Positions 9,288 through 18,348 are shown, numbered from the stretch's first letter. The stretch is 64,000 nucleotides of DNA from Flavobacterium sp. J49 (GCF_011742145.1 NZ_JAAQQU010000099.1:124001-188000); one strand, 5' to 3'. Notes: generated by a model not told the origin, from the sequence alone. A program made the numbers and translations.

Positions 9288-10030
9288 GTAAGCATTCCTC
9301 CGCAAACATTCAATACTTGTCCGCTAACGTAAGCACTCATATCCGAAGCGAAGAATAAACAAGCATTCGCAACATCTTCCGGAGTTCCACCGCGTTTTAA
9401 CGGAATAGAATCTCTCCAACCTTGTACTACATCATCGTTTAATTTGGCGGTCATTTCGGTTTCAATGAATCCCGGCGCAATCGCGTTGCAACGGATATTT
9501 CTCGACCCTAATTCTAAGGCTACCGATTTGGTAAATCCAATCATACCGGCTTTTGACGCGGCATAGTTGGCCTGACCTGCATTACCTTTAACACCAACGA
9601 CAGAACTCATGTTTACAATAGAACCTTTGCGGTTTTTTAACATGATTTTCTGAACGGCTTTGGTCATATTGAAAACTGATTTCAAATTGATTTCGATTAC
9701 TTTATCAAAATCCTCTTCGGTCATACGCATTAAAAGGTTGTCTTTGGTGATTCCGGCATTGTTGATTAATACGTCAACGTTTCCGAAATCGGCCATAACA
9801 TCGTCTACTAATTTTTGCGCTTCGTTAAAATCGGCTGCGTTTGATTTGTATCCTTTGGCTTTGATGCCTAAAGCAGTTAATTCGTTTTCCAATGCCAAAG
9901 CACTTTCGGCAGAAGAACTATAAGTAAAAGCCACATTGGCTCCGTGTTGGGCAAAAACTTTAGCGATACCGCTTCCGATTCCTCTACTTGCGCCGGTGAT
10001 GATGGCTACTTTTCCTTCTAGTAATTTCAT
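9284..10030 (-). CDS. fabG: 3-oxoacyl-[acyl-carrier-protein] reductase FabG
   Basis: 248 aa classical short-chain dehydrogenase: NADP(H) motif TGASRGIG at residues 12-19, NNAG, the active-site Ser region NMSSVVG, NYAASKAG carrying the catalytic Tyr and Lys, and the FabG-typical tail GQVLNVCGG. It carries out the first reduction of the fatty-acid elongation cycle in the cytoplasm. Length and all motifs match the family. A -7 box lies at 10063-10070 on the same strand. Confidence 0.93.
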   Translation of the reverse strand: MKLLEGKVAIITGASRGIGSGIAKVFAQHGANVAFTYSSSAESALALENELTALGIKAKGYKSNAADFNEAQKLVDDVMADFGNVDVLINNAGITKDNLLMRMTEEDFDKVIEINLKSVFNMTKAVQKIMLKNRKGSIVNMSSVVGVKGNAGQANYAASKAGMIGFTKSVALELGSRNIRCNAIAPGFIETEMTAKLNDDVVQGWRDSIPLKRGGTPEDVANACLFFASDMSAYVSGQVLNVCGGMLT

Positions 10031-10062
10031 ATGCTTAATTATTTCGTTTAAAAATTCTGTTA

Positions 10063-10070
10063 CAAATATA
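10063..10070 (-). promoter_or_regulatory. -7 element (TATATTTG) for fabG
   Basis: Perfect TAnnTTTG match on the minus strand, 33 bases upstream of the start codon; no well-placed -33 TTG. Confidence 0.4.
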
Positions 10071-10105
10071 AACTAATAAAAATCTTTAAAAAACAAGTTG
10101 TAAAA

Positions 10106-10135
10106 AAACCCGAATAGTTTTTGATATTCGGGTTT
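10106..10135 (-). terminator. Intrinsic terminator of the LRR gene
   Basis: Perfect 11-bp stem AAACCCGAATA / TATTCGGGTTT with an 8-base loop and A/T flanks, just past the stop at 10158 on the minus strand. Confidence 0.85.
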
Positions 10136-10157
10136 GTATATTTCAAAATCCTATGTA

Positions 10158-11900
10158 TTAATTCTTGACAAACTTACTATTGAAGATTCCTTTGTCAGAG
10201 ACAATTTTTATGATATAAGTTCCTTTTGAAAGTCGGGAAATATCTATAGCTGAATCATTTGATACCGCTTTAATCTGTTGAACCGATTGTCCTAATAAAT
10301 TATAAACTGTGACCTCTTTTACCAAAATATCGTTTTTAACTTTAAGATTTAAAACATCGTGAACCGGATTAGGGTACAAAGCAAAATAATCCGAAAAAGA
10401 TAAACTAGGAGTATCTAAAACTACGGTAGAATAGAATTCGTCTATGATAAATGAATTGTTATTTGGCGTTTCATCAATTACTGAAGATGAAACTGTAGCT
10501 TCATAATGAAGCATATCGCCTTCATTTAAAGTGGTACCGAAATTCATATAAAATATTATTTCAATGGTTCTTGACTCAAAAGGTTTCAAATCTGAAAAAT
10601 CCCAGTTCAATAGGTTTGTCGATGCAGCTGCTGTTGGAACAGAAGACAGATAATCTTGTTGGTTATCATTAAAAGTCAAACTAACATTTCCTGATTGTGT
10701 ATTTGTACCAACGTTTTTATAGGTTAATAAATAATAATACTGATAGGCATTTGATGCTACATTTGTTCTTATCAATGTAACTTCCAAATCTGGATGCGAA
10801 CCATTTGGAGTGACACAAAAGTTTTGGACTAATGGTGTTGTTGTGCTCGTAAGCGATAGTGTTTGGGAACTTGGTGACACCGAGAAATATGTTGTATTTG
10901 CCAATTGCGGCGTGATGGTTATTGTCGTAGACTGAGAAGCTGTATTGAATACTCCGCTGTTATTAGAATAAATATTTGCGGTGTTAGTACCATCTGAAAA
11001 TGTAAACTGTAATCCAGGAAAAATAATATCTGTATTATCGCATCCGTCGGTCAATTCATCATATCTTGTTAATCCCGCAACACCATAGACCGGGTTTCCG
11101 GGAACAAAAGAACAAAAGGTGTTTGCAAAACAATTATTATAACCATATTCGGTAATTTTATTTTGTATATCCGACATTTGCATTTCATCGGCACAAACAT
11201 ACTGCAGATTTGGATTCGCCGAAAAATCAACCGATGATTCCACAAAATTATTCCTAAGCCCTAATTGGATTAAATTATTGTTGGAACAATTTAAATTGTA
11301 AAGATTGGTAACATTACTGGCATCCAGGTTTGTTAATAAATTATTTTGACAATAAAGGGAGTGAATATTGTTCGCATTGCCAAGTGTCAATTGGGTTAAC
11401 TGATTATCAAAACATTGCAAAAGAGACATTGCAGTCATTCCTGTTACGTCTAAACTTGTTAATTGATTTCCCTGGCAGCTAAACCATTGCACTTGAGAAA
11501 GACCAGCAACATTCAATGAAGTAATATGATTGTAAGCCAGTGCTAAATTTGTAAGTTGTGTCAATGAAGTTAAATCAAGATTAGGGATATTGTTTCCGTA
11601 GATTTGGAGTTCGCTTAGGTTGGCAAAATTCTCAATACCAACAAGGCTGGTGATGTTGGCATTGTAAAGCCATAATTTGGTCACCATCTGGGCTTCTGAA
11701 ACCTGAATCTCACCATCATTATTAGTATCTATTTTCACAAAAAGGTTGCCCGGTATAGATGCAGTACCACTGGCAATTTGCAAACCCGGTGCAGCTGCTA
11801 ATAATCTTGCTTTAAAATTAGCATCAGGGAAGTTGATTATCTGTGCCTTGCAGAAACATGCAACCATAAAAAAAACGAAAGTGAAAGTAATTTTTTTCAT
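10158..11900 (-). CDS. T9SS-exported leucine-rich-repeat protein
   Basis: 580 aa. Signal peptide to about residue 19, an LRR block at about 60-250 with repeated LxxLxLxxNxL units (for example LSELQIYGNNI, LTNLALAYNHI), a Cys-containing linker, a DUF11-like beta domain at about 370-490 and a T9SS type A sorting domain at the C-terminus (YPNPVHDVLNL to SKGTYIIKI). It is therefore expected to be secreted or cell-surface attached through the type IX system. Ligand unknown; related LRR proteins are often adhesins. Confidence 0.87.
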   Translation of the reverse strand: MKKITFTFVFFMVACFCKAQIINFPDANFKARLLAAAPGLQIASGTASIPGNLFVKIDTNNDGEIQVSEAQMVTKLWLYNANITSLVGIENFANLSELQIYGNNIPNLDLTSLTQLTNLALAYNHITSLNVAGLSQVQWFSCQGNQLTSLDVTGMTAMSLLQCFDNQLTQLTLGNANNIHSLYCQNNLLTNLDASNVTNLYNLNCSNNNLIQLGLRNNFVESSVDFSANPNLQYVCADEMQMSDIQNKITEYGYNNCFANTFCSFVPGNPVYGVAGLTRYDELTDGCDNTDIIFPGLQFTFSDGTNTANIYSNNSGVFNTASQSTTITITPQLANTTYFSVSPSSQTLSLTSTTTPLVQNFCVTPNGSHPDLEVTLIRTNVASNAYQYYYLLTYKNVGTNTQSGNVSLTFNDNQQDYLSSVPTAAASTNLLNWDFSDLKPFESRTIEIIFYMNFGTTLNEGDMLHYEATVSSSVIDETPNNNSFIIDEFYSTVVLDTPSLSFSDYFALYPNPVHDVLNLKVKNDILVKEVTVYNLLGQSVQQIKAVSNDSAIDISRLSKGTYIIKIVSDKGIFNSKFVKN

Positions 11901-12021
11901 TTGTATGGAATCTGAACATAAATGTAAGCAATTTCATTAATATAAAAAAATGTTTTCATTTTTTAAACCTTTTCCTTTTTATTAAGTCATAGCACTCAAC
12001 TAACCAACCAAAACCAATTTT

Positions 12022-13206
12022 ATGTTTAAAAAAATCGCCGCCGTTGTGGTCGTTGCCCTCTCCTATTCTTGTGGTAGCGACGAATCTTCCGAATATGTAG
12101 AAATTGACCCTTATGCCAATATAACCGCAACATTTGGAAGTAATATCAATCCTAATAACTTGGCCAATTACGCCAATCAAACCATTCCCAATTACATCAC
12201 TAAAGACAATACCGCCGGAAATCTGATTACGAACAAAGGCGCTACTTTGGGTCGGGTTTTGTTTTATGACAAAAATTTGTCTTCTAACAATACCATCTCT
12301 TGTTCGAGTTGTCACCAACAGGCCAATGCTTTTGGTGATACCAGTATTGCCAGTACCGGTGTAAATGGTACGACAGGCCGACATTCCATGCGTTTAATCA
12401 ATACCCGTTTTGCCAATGAAGTACGATTCTTTTGGGATGAACGCGCTCTAAACCTGGAAACCCAAACGACGATGCCTATCAAAGACCACGGCGAAATGGG
12501 TTTTAGCGGTACCAACGGAGACGAGGCCTTTAGTGGTTTGATTACCAAGCTTAGCAATATTGGTTATTACAAGGAGTTGTTCCAATTTGTTTATGGCAGC
12601 GAAGAAATTACCGAAAACAAAATCCAATTGGCTTTGGCGCAATTCATCAGAAGCATACAATCATTTGACAGCAAGTATGATATTGGCAGAGCGCAAGCCG
12701 CTAACGAAGGACAACCATTTGTGAATTTTACACCACAAGAAAACCAAGGTAAAAACTTATTCCTATCGCCTCCTGTTTTTGATGCTACGGGTAATAGAAC
12801 CGCAGGCGGATTAGGTTGTGCCGGTTGCCATGCCGCTCCTGAGTTTGATATCAATCCGAATACCGGAAACAATGGTATTATTGGTACCATTAACGGAACC
12901 GGAATCGACATTACCAATACCAGAGCACCGAGTTTAAGAGACTTGTTAAAACCGGATGGAACGCCTAACGGTCCCATGATGCATACCGGAGTAATTACGA
13001 CATTACAAGCTGCGATTGGTCATTATGGCACCATAAATTTAGCACCTGGCAACACTAATTTAGACCCAAGGTTACGTCCAAATGGTTTTGGACAGCAACT
13101 GCATTTAACCGCACCCGAAGTCAATGCCGTGATGGCGTTTCTTAGAACCTTATCCGGAAATAATGTGTACACCGACCCGAAATGGTCCAATCCGTTTCCG
13201 AATTAA
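12022..13206 (+). CDS. Di-haem cytochrome c peroxidase, lipoprotein
   Basis: 394 aa. A lipobox LSYSC places the lipidated Cys at residue 17, so it is membrane-anchored in the periplasm. Two c-type haem motifs are visible, C94SSCH98 and C266AGCH270, matching the bacterial CcpA/MauG family, which reduces hydrogen peroxide with electrons from cytochromes. The second Met/His region HTGVITTLQAAIGHYG is typical. Its haems would be attached by the CcsA-type system encoded at 29247. It stands alone; a palindrome just downstream may terminate it. Confidence 0.9.
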   Translation: MFKKIAAVVVVALSYSCGSDESSEYVEIDPYANITATFGSNINPNNLANYANQTIPNYITKDNTAGNLITNKGATLGRVLFYDKNLSSNNTISCSSCHQQANAFGDTSIASTGVNGTTGRHSMRLINTRFANEVRFFWDERALNLETQTTMPIKDHGEMGFSGTNGDEAFSGLITKLSNIGYYKELFQFVYGSEEITENKIQLALAQFIRSIQSFDSKYDIGRAQAANEGQPFVNFTPQENQGKNLFLSPPVFDATGNRTAGGLGCAGCHAAPEFDINPNTGNNGIIGTINGTGIDITNTRAPSLRDLLKPDGTPNGPMMHTGVITTLQAAIGHYGTINLAPGNTNLDPRLRPNGFGQQLHLTAPEVNAVMAFLRTLSGNNVYTDPKWSNPFPN

Positions 13207-13216
13207 TATAACATTT

Positions 13217-13250
13217 ATTGTAGAGACGCGATGCATCGCGTCTCTACAAT
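13217..13250. repeat. Perfect 34-bp palindrome
   Basis: A 17+17 bp inverted repeat with no spacer, centred on ATGCAT at 13231-13236 and containing GAGACGCG / CGCGTCTC. Much richer in GC than its surroundings. It lies between convergent genes and overlaps the final bases of the HTH gene: the TAG stop at 13244-13246 is inside it. The T-run after it could make it a terminator for the plus-strand gene. Palindromes of this GAGACGCG type are known to me as dispersed repeats in several bacterial phyla. Confidence 0.9.
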
Positions 13251-13780
13251 TGTTTTTCTAGCCCACTACCCTCAATTAAGTTTTTTAGCAAGGCTTCTTC
13301 TGCTTGTAATACTTGCAGTTGTAACTTAAGTTTCATCAATTCTTTTGGACCGTTTTTATCAAGGCTCTTTTGGACTTTTTCTTTTAAAATTGATATAGCT
13401 CCGGGATGCAGTGCTTCTTCATTAACCTGTTTTTTTAAATAATCAATCAGTTGGAGTAGTTTTAATGCCGATTGACAAGCTTCTTCCATTTTGGGTAACT
13501 TTCTAATGATACCCAACTGATAATATTCACAGTCCTTTAAAGCTTTTTGGAGAAATACTTCTTTTTCTTCCTCTAGCTTTGGAAAATCCTTTGCTTCAGG
13601 TGCTTTGGCAGTAGCCATGAAAAATTCTATTGCTGTTAATCTTTTTGAAGCGATACTTGGTAATTCTCTTGATTCCAACTCATATAGTGCCAATTGCAAA
13701 CGTTTAGTCTTTAATAGCATTGCCATTTCTTCTTGAGTCAGATTTAATTCATTTCTGAGGTAGGCTCTTTTTTTTTCCAT
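13244..13780 (-). CDS. XRE-like helix-turn-helix regulator
   Basis: 178 aa from the ATG at 13778-13780; a TTG eight codons upstream is in frame but lies inside an operator-like array and is less likely. Residues 1-50 look like an XRE-type HTH: ELNLTQEEMAMLLKTKRLQLALYE. The rest is predicted almost wholly helical and charged, probably a dimerisation or effector region. Four TGTWACA heptamers at a 15-bp pitch sit directly upstream, which suggests autoregulation. The stop codon lies inside a mobile-looking palindrome, so the last six residues may have been supplied by that insertion. Confidence 0.7.
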   Translation of the reverse strand: MEKKRAYLRNELNLTQEEMAMLLKTKRLQLALYELESRELPSIASKRLTAIEFFMATAKAPEAKDFPKLEEEKEVFLQKALKDCEYYQLGIIRKLPKMEEACQSALKLLQLIDYLKKQVNEEALHPGAISILKEKVQKSLDKNGPKELMKLKLQLQVLQAEEALLKNLIEGSGLEKQL

Positions 13781-13781
13781 T

Positions 13782-13833
13782 TGTAACAAGTTTATGTGTA
13801 ACAATCATAATTGTTACATGTTTTTTTGTTACA
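13782..13833. promoter_or_regulatory. Operator-like array: four TGTWACA heptamers at 15-bp pitch
   Basis: TGTAACA at 13782-13788 and 13797-13803, then its reverse complement TGTTACA at 13812-13818 and 13827-13833. The starts are spaced exactly 15, 15 and 15 bp, and the two orientations form a symmetric set. It abuts the start codon of the HTH gene, so binding there would block its expression. Confidence 0.6.
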
Positions 13834-13862
13834 TATAGAGAACAAATAAGGTGCCAAAGCAA

Positions 13863-13888
13863 AAAAGCCCCGATTTCTCGAGGCTTTT
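13863..13888 (-). terminator. Intrinsic terminator of sucD
   Basis: AAAAGCC-c-CGA / TCG-a-GGCTTTT stem with a TTTC loop and terminal T-run, 28 bp past the sucD stop on the minus strand. Confidence 0.85.
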
Positions 13889-13915
13889 CATTTATATATA
13901 AAGTTGCGGAATCAA

Positions 13916-14788
13916 TTATCCCATCACTTCTTTTACTTTTTTACCAATCTCAGCAGGAGAATCTACTACGTGGATACCACATTCTCTCATGATTCGTTTT
14001 TTGGCTTCCGCTGTATCATCAGAACCACCAACAATAGCACCGGCATGCCCCATTGTTCTACCTTTTGGTGCGGTTTCCCCTGCGATAAAACCAACTACCG
14101 GTTTGCGGTTACCGTCGGCTTTAATCCAATGAGCAGCATCCGCTTCTAATTGGCCTCCGATTTCACCTATCATGATGATACACTCGGTTTCAGGATCGTT
14201 CATTAATAATTCTACGGCTTCTTTAGTGGTTGTTCCAATAATTGGATCTCCACCAATTCCGATAGCGGTTGTAATCCCTAATCCTTGTTTTACTACTTGG
14301 TCTGCCGCTTCATAAGTTAAAGTACCTGATTTAGATACAATCCCTACTTTTCCTTTTTTGAATACAAAACCCGGCATGATTCCCACTTTGGCTTCTTCAG
14401 GTGTAATTACACCCGGACAGTTCGGACCTACCAAACGACAGTCTTTTCCTTTTACAAAATTGTACGCTTTAATCATATCAGCCACCGGAATACCTTCAGT
14501 AATAGCAATGATTACTTTGATTCCCGCATCGGCAGCTTCCATAATAGCATCAGCGGCAAAAGCAGGCGGTACAAAAATGATAGAGGTATCGGCTCCGGCT
14601 TGTTCTACAGCATCTTTAACGGTATTAAAAACCGGACGGTCTAAATGGGTTGAACCACCTTTTCCCGGTGTTACACCACCAACTACATTGGTGCCGTATT
14701 CAATCATTTGAGAAGCGTGAAAGGTTCCTTCACTTCCGGTAAATCCTTGTACTATTATTTTTGAATTTTTATTAACTAAAACGCTCAT
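13916..14788 (-). CDS. sucD: Succinyl-CoA synthetase alpha subunit
   Basis: 290 aa. N-terminal CoA-binding fold with QGFTGSEGTFH and VGGVTPGKGG, GPNCPGVI in the middle, and the phosphohistidine segment GRTMGHAGAIV near the C-terminus. It forms the alpha2beta2 enzyme with SucC in the TCA cycle, making ATP or GTP from succinyl-CoA. sucC is not in the window, so the two are unlinked here, as is usual in Flavobacteria. Length matches the family. Confidence 0.95.
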   Translation of the reverse strand: MSVLVNKNSKIIVQGFTGSEGTFHASQMIEYGTNVVGGVTPGKGGSTHLDRPVFNTVKDAVEQAGADTSIIFVPPAFAADAIMEAADAGIKVIIAITEGIPVADMIKAYNFVKGKDCRLVGPNCPGVITPEEAKVGIMPGFVFKKGKVGIVSKSGTLTYEAADQVVKQGLGITTAIGIGGDPIIGTTTKEAVELLMNDPETECIIMIGEIGGQLEADAAHWIKADGNRKPVVGFIAGETAPKGRTMGHAGAIVGGSDDTAEAKKRIMRECGIHVVDSPAEIGKKVKEVMG

Positions 14789-14825
14789 GTTTGTGTTTGT
14801 TTATTTGTGTTTATTTTATGTGTTG

Positions 14826-14833
14826 CAAAAGTA
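14826..14833 (-). promoter_or_regulatory. -7 element (TACTTTTG) for sucD
   Basis: Perfect TAnnTTTG on the minus strand 37 bases upstream of the sucD start; the region where -33 would sit is the heptamer array at 14842. Confidence 0.45.
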
Positions 14834-14841
14834 TGAAATAG

Positions 14842-14869
14842 TATTCAGTGTTCAGTATTCAGTATTCAG
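14842..14869. repeat. 7-bp tandem repeat (TATTCAG type), four units
   Basis: TATTCAG, TGTTCAG, TATTCAG, TATTCAG at an exact 7-bp pitch, directly upstream of the sucD -7 box. The same heptamer family recurs at 18357. Confidence 0.8.
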
Positions 14870-14943
14870 ATTTTTGTAAAATTACTATAGTTGTCACTTT
14901 AAAATGAATAATATTCGTATTAAAGATTGTAATATAAATATGT

Positions 14944-17037
14944 TTAATCTTTAATAACTTTTTGAACATGACTAACCCCATCTTCAGTAATTATCTTTAA
15001 AAAATATATTCCTTTTTTGAAACTTGAAATATTGATTTCATTTGTATATTGATATGAGTCAAGTGTTTTTCCTGTAATGTCCATAAAAATAATCTCCTTT
15101 GCAAACTCACTTATATTTAAAATACCGACTGAAGGATTAGGATATACCACAATTTTAGGTTTTTGAGTATTCACTATAGGTTTAACTTGCAGAGATGGAC
15201 TAATCTCTAAAACGCAAACTAAAAGTTCACCTCCAGCATGTATTATTTTGTCTTGAAACCATACATAAAGGTGGTTGCCACAAAGGGTATTATCATTAGA
15301 TATAATAATTTGCCAAGTTTGTCCACCATCTTCAGTTTTATATACATCTTTAGTGTTGGTATTGATGCCATAAGCGTTTAATTCATCAAAGAAATAAAAT
15401 CTTTGCGGAAAGTTAATATTGACATAATTCCATGTTAGCCCTCCATCTTCAGTATAAACCCAAGAGCCGGTTCCAAGATTCCTAACATATATTTTATTTG
15501 GATTAACAATTTGAATTTCAGCTACTTTTCCATATATAAATGAAGTTACTTCATTCCAAGTTGTTCCGCCATCAACAGTTTTCCACATCATACCGGAATA
15601 AGTAGAAGTGCCAACTGCTGCAAAACCAATTTGTTCATTAGCAAATTTAACTTCTCCCACTTGAATCATGTTTGTAAATTGAGACCAAGTAGTTCCGCTT
15701 CGCTTAATCAAACCATCATTTATTGGCGCACCCGGATTAGTCCCTACAAAGAAATCACCATTATCCTTTAGCCAACATTTGGTATATGCTGATGAAGAAG
15801 GTTGAATTGGAGTTGGACTGGTCCAATTTTGTCCAAAATTGGTGGTTGTGGCATAACCTGTTGGTCCTACTACAAGTCCATTCCCATTTTGTTTCATACT
15901 AATTGATTTATAGAGGGAATTGGAACCTAACGCTTTACGCTGCCAGCTATTTCCTCTATTAGAAGTATAATAAATTGAACTCTGGGTAGGCCCTGAACCA
16001 ACCATGACTCCTTCGTTATTGTTCATAAACTGGATGTCATTAGTAGGCATGTATCCTAAAATAGGGTCATAAAAAATAGACCAAGCAGTTCCCGAAGGAT
16101 TGTTGGCTTTATAAATAGTTCCTCCGTCTCCCGCAACTATAATATCATTCCCTCTGAAGGTCACCGCATACATACGGCTTATTCCGGTATTACCGCCGGG
16201 AACCGTTATGGTTTGAACCGGAGACCAAGTAGCTCCTAAATCGGTAGACATGGTAAAAGCCCTACTGTTACCCACCATGTACAAATTACCATTATGTAAA
16301 CGAATATCATAAGCAAGTCCTACTTCAGTATCTGTAAGAGACCATGTAACCCCTTGGTCAATAGTTCTGTATACTTCTCCTAATGAGCCTACAGCAAAAC
16401 CTATATTCTCGTTTACAAAAAGCAACTCATTTAGCGTATAAGAACTGGCTTGCAATTGGGTCATACTCCATGTTATTCCTTGGTCGGTAGTTTTTAATAC
16501 TTTTCCGTTACTTGTGATAACAAATCCTATTTGATCGTTTACAAAATGAATATCAGTAATATCAATTCCGGATGCCATCAGAGTAGATGAAATTGTTATA
16601 CTGGTCCATGTTTGGCCACCATCAAGTGTTTTTTGAATAAATCGTCGATAACCTGCTATAAAGCCTACATTGTTATTAAGAAAAAAAATTCTTCTGTGGG
16701 TAACTGTACTACCATAATTTACATTTGAAAAAGTTTGCCATCCATCAGTTGTTTTTATTAAACCGCCGAAAGTATTAATGAGATATCCCGTATTATTATC
16801 CAGCATAAACAAATCAGATGGTGTGTTTGAAGAATTTAGAAACATGGACCAAGTAACGCCATCTGTGGTCTTATACAGTCTAACAGGAAGTTCCGCAAGA
16901 ACATAAGTTGTTCCGTTTGGGGTGGTTTCCATATCGCGAATGGCATTAGTGGTGTTAAATGGTGTAACCGTTTTCCATTGCTGAGCACTAGAGTAAAAAA
17001 AAGAGAGACAAGTAAGTATTAATACTATTTTTTTCAT
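14944..17037 (-). CDS. T9SS-exported Ycf48/BNR-like beta-propeller protein
   Basis: 697 aa. Signal peptide (about 1-18), then repeated propeller blades with the Asp-box-like pattern TxDGGxTW (KTLDGGQTWTS, KTTDQGITWS, KTVDGGTTWNE, KTEDGGQTWQ), and a C-terminal T9SS sorting domain from YPNPSVGILNIS to KKGIYFLKI. Predicted to be secreted or surface-exposed. The Ycf48-type label describes the fold, not a photosynthetic role; ligand or enzymatic activity is not evident. Confidence 0.85.
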   Translation of the reverse strand: MKKIVLILTCLSFFYSSAQQWKTVTPFNTTNAIRDMETTPNGTTYVLAELPVRLYKTTDGVTWSMFLNSSNTPSDLFMLDNNTGYLINTFGGLIKTTDGWQTFSNVNYGSTVTHRRIFFLNNNVGFIAGYRRFIQKTLDGGQTWTSITISSTLMASGIDITDIHFVNDQIGFVITSNGKVLKTTDQGITWSMTQLQASSYTLNELLFVNENIGFAVGSLGEVYRTIDQGVTWSLTDTEVGLAYDIRLHNGNLYMVGNSRAFTMSTDLGATWSPVQTITVPGGNTGISRMYAVTFRGNDIIVAGDGGTIYKANNPSGTAWSIFYDPILGYMPTNDIQFMNNNEGVMVGSGPTQSSIYYTSNRGNSWQRKALGSNSLYKSISMKQNGNGLVVGPTGYATTTNFGQNWTSPTPIQPSSSAYTKCWLKDNGDFFVGTNPGAPINDGLIKRSGTTWSQFTNMIQVGEVKFANEQIGFAAVGTSTYSGMMWKTVDGGTTWNEVTSFIYGKVAEIQIVNPNKIYVRNLGTGSWVYTEDGGLTWNYVNINFPQRFYFFDELNAYGINTNTKDVYKTEDGGQTWQIIISNDNTLCGNHLYVWFQDKIIHAGGELLVCVLEISPSLQVKPIVNTQKPKIVVYPNPSVGILNISEFAKEIIFMDITGKTLDSYQYTNEINISSFKKGIYFLKIITEDGVSHVQKVIKD

Positions 17038-17056
17038 GGGATTTTTTTATAAACAA

Positions 17057-17416
17057 CTATAGTTGACTCATCTGATAGCCGCGGTATAATTTATCGTCTT
17101 TGACTTCCCACACGACCATGAAGTGCGCCAACATCATTTCCTCTCTGGGATTTTCAATCGTTTTCACGTAATGAGCATAACGAACAGCAACCGTATTACC
17201 GTTGGCAACGATATGAGAAATTCTTGATTTGGAACGAACATAAGCTTTACTCAATTCCATACTCAAATCAACGATTTGACTTTTGTGAAGTTTCAAAAAA
17301 CCTTTGGTACTATGCCATTCCAAAACAACATCAGGATGCAGTAAAGCTTTCACTTTATCAGCGTCTAACAATACATCCGATTTGTAAAATTCTTGAACGA
17401 TAGCTTTAGCGCTCAT
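17057..17416 (-). CDS. NTF2-like (SnoaL fold) protein
   Basis: 119 aa. The sequence pattern (helix KAIVQEFYKSD, LLHPDVVLEWH, then strands ending HFMVVWEVKDDKLYRGYQ) is that of a cone-shaped NTF2-like domain. No catalytic residue set is obvious, so it may bind a small ligand. Only 2 bp separate it from the LpxD-like gene upstream, so it is the last gene of the lpx-efp operon. Confidence 0.78.
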   Translation of the reverse strand: MSAKAIVQEFYKSDVLLDADKVKALLHPDVVLEWHSTKGFLKLHKSQIVDLSMELSKAYVRSKSRISHIVANGNTVAVRYAHYVKTIENPREEMMLAHFMVVWEVKDDKLYRGYQMSQL

Positions 17417-17418
17417 AT

Positions 17419-18348
17419 CTATTTTAGTTTATTTAAAATTTCAGGTATTTTCTTGATATAGGCAAATTGCTTCATCTTTTCACGAGCCTCATCTATTGGC
17501 GTTCCCGAATAGGTTTTTCCGCCTTCGATTGATTTGCTTACGCCGGTTTGACCTAAGACTACCGCTTTGGCACCAATAGTTATACCACTGGTGGTTCCCA
17601 CTTGTCCCCAAAGCGTCACTTCATCTTCAATGACTACACAGCCGGCAATTCCGGTTTGGGCCGCAATCAAACATTTTTTTCCAATAATGGTATCGTGACC
17701 CACGTGAACTTGATTGTCAATTTTAGTACCGGCACCTATGGTAGTATCTCCCGTAACGCCTTTGTCAATGGTACACAAGGCACCTATCCCAACGTTATCT
17801 TCAATAATTACTCTTCCACCCGAAAGCAATTGGTCAAAACCTTCCGGACGTTTTTTATAATAAAAGGCGTCGGCGCCCAAAATGGTTCCCGAATGAATAA
17901 TGACATTATCGCCAATCACAGTATTATCATACACTATGACGTTGGCATGCAACAAACAGTTTGTACCGATGGTTACATTGTGACCAATAAAACAATTGGG
18001 TTGAATCACTGTTCCCTCGCCTATTTTGGCAGAAGCCGAAACACTGGCATTGGCTGCTACAAAAGGGCGGAAATGCTTGGTCAACTTATTAAAATCTCTG
18101 AAAGGATCATCGGAAATCAACAACGCTTTGCCTTGCGGACAATCGACTTCTTTGTTGATTAAAACAATAGTCGCCGCCGATTGTAGCGCTTTGTCATAAT
18201 ACTTAGGATGGTCAACAAAAACAATATCACCCGGTTCAACCACGTGAATTTCGTTCATGCCATGAACCCCAAAATCATCGGCGCCAACATAGTGACAGTC
18301 GATGATTTCAGCGATTTCTTTTAGCGTATGTATTCTTGGGAACTTCAT
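17419..18348 (-). CDS. Second LpxD-like UDP-acylglucosamine N-acyltransferase
   Basis: 309 aa. N-terminal domain (1-100) plus a left-handed beta-helix built of hexapeptide repeats (ANVIVYDNTVIGDNVIIHSG, IGAGTKIDNQVHVGHDTIIG). The His in VGHDTIIG lines up with the LpxD catalytic His. It is a paralogue of the LpxD at 21297 in the same operon but is shorter and diverged. It may acylate a different sugar or donor, or act in another glycolipid pathway; the sequence alone does not decide. A heptamer array separates it from efp. Confidence 0.82.
   Translation of the reverse strand: MKFPRIHTLKEIAEIIDCHYVGADDFGVHGMNEIHVVEPGDIVFVDHPKYYDKALQSAATIVLINKEVDCPQGKALLISDDPFRDFNKLTKHFRPFVAANASVSASAKIGEGTVIQPNCFIGHNVTIGTNCLLHANVIVYDNTVIGDNVIIHSGTILGADAFYYKKRPEGFDQLLSGGRVIIEDNVGIGALCTIDKGVTGDTTIGAGTKIDNQVHVGHDTIIGKKCLIAAQTGIAGCVVIEDEVTLWGQVGTTSGITIGAKAVVLGQTGVSKSIEGGKTYSGTPIDEAREKMKQFAYIKKIPEILNKLK

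Noticed and set aside
13217..13250. Insertion sequence remnant
   Set aside because: No transposase fragment or target duplication is visible; only the palindrome is supported.
13781..13804. TTG start for the HTH gene, eight codons upstream
   Set aside because: It would place the start inside the operator-like heptamer array; the ATG at 13778-13780 gives a normal N-terminus.
17602..18162. Long plus-strand open frame antisense to the second lpxD-like gene (186 codons)
   Set aside because: It shadows the hexapeptide-repeat gene on the other strand, has odd composition and no domain; the opposite frame explains it.
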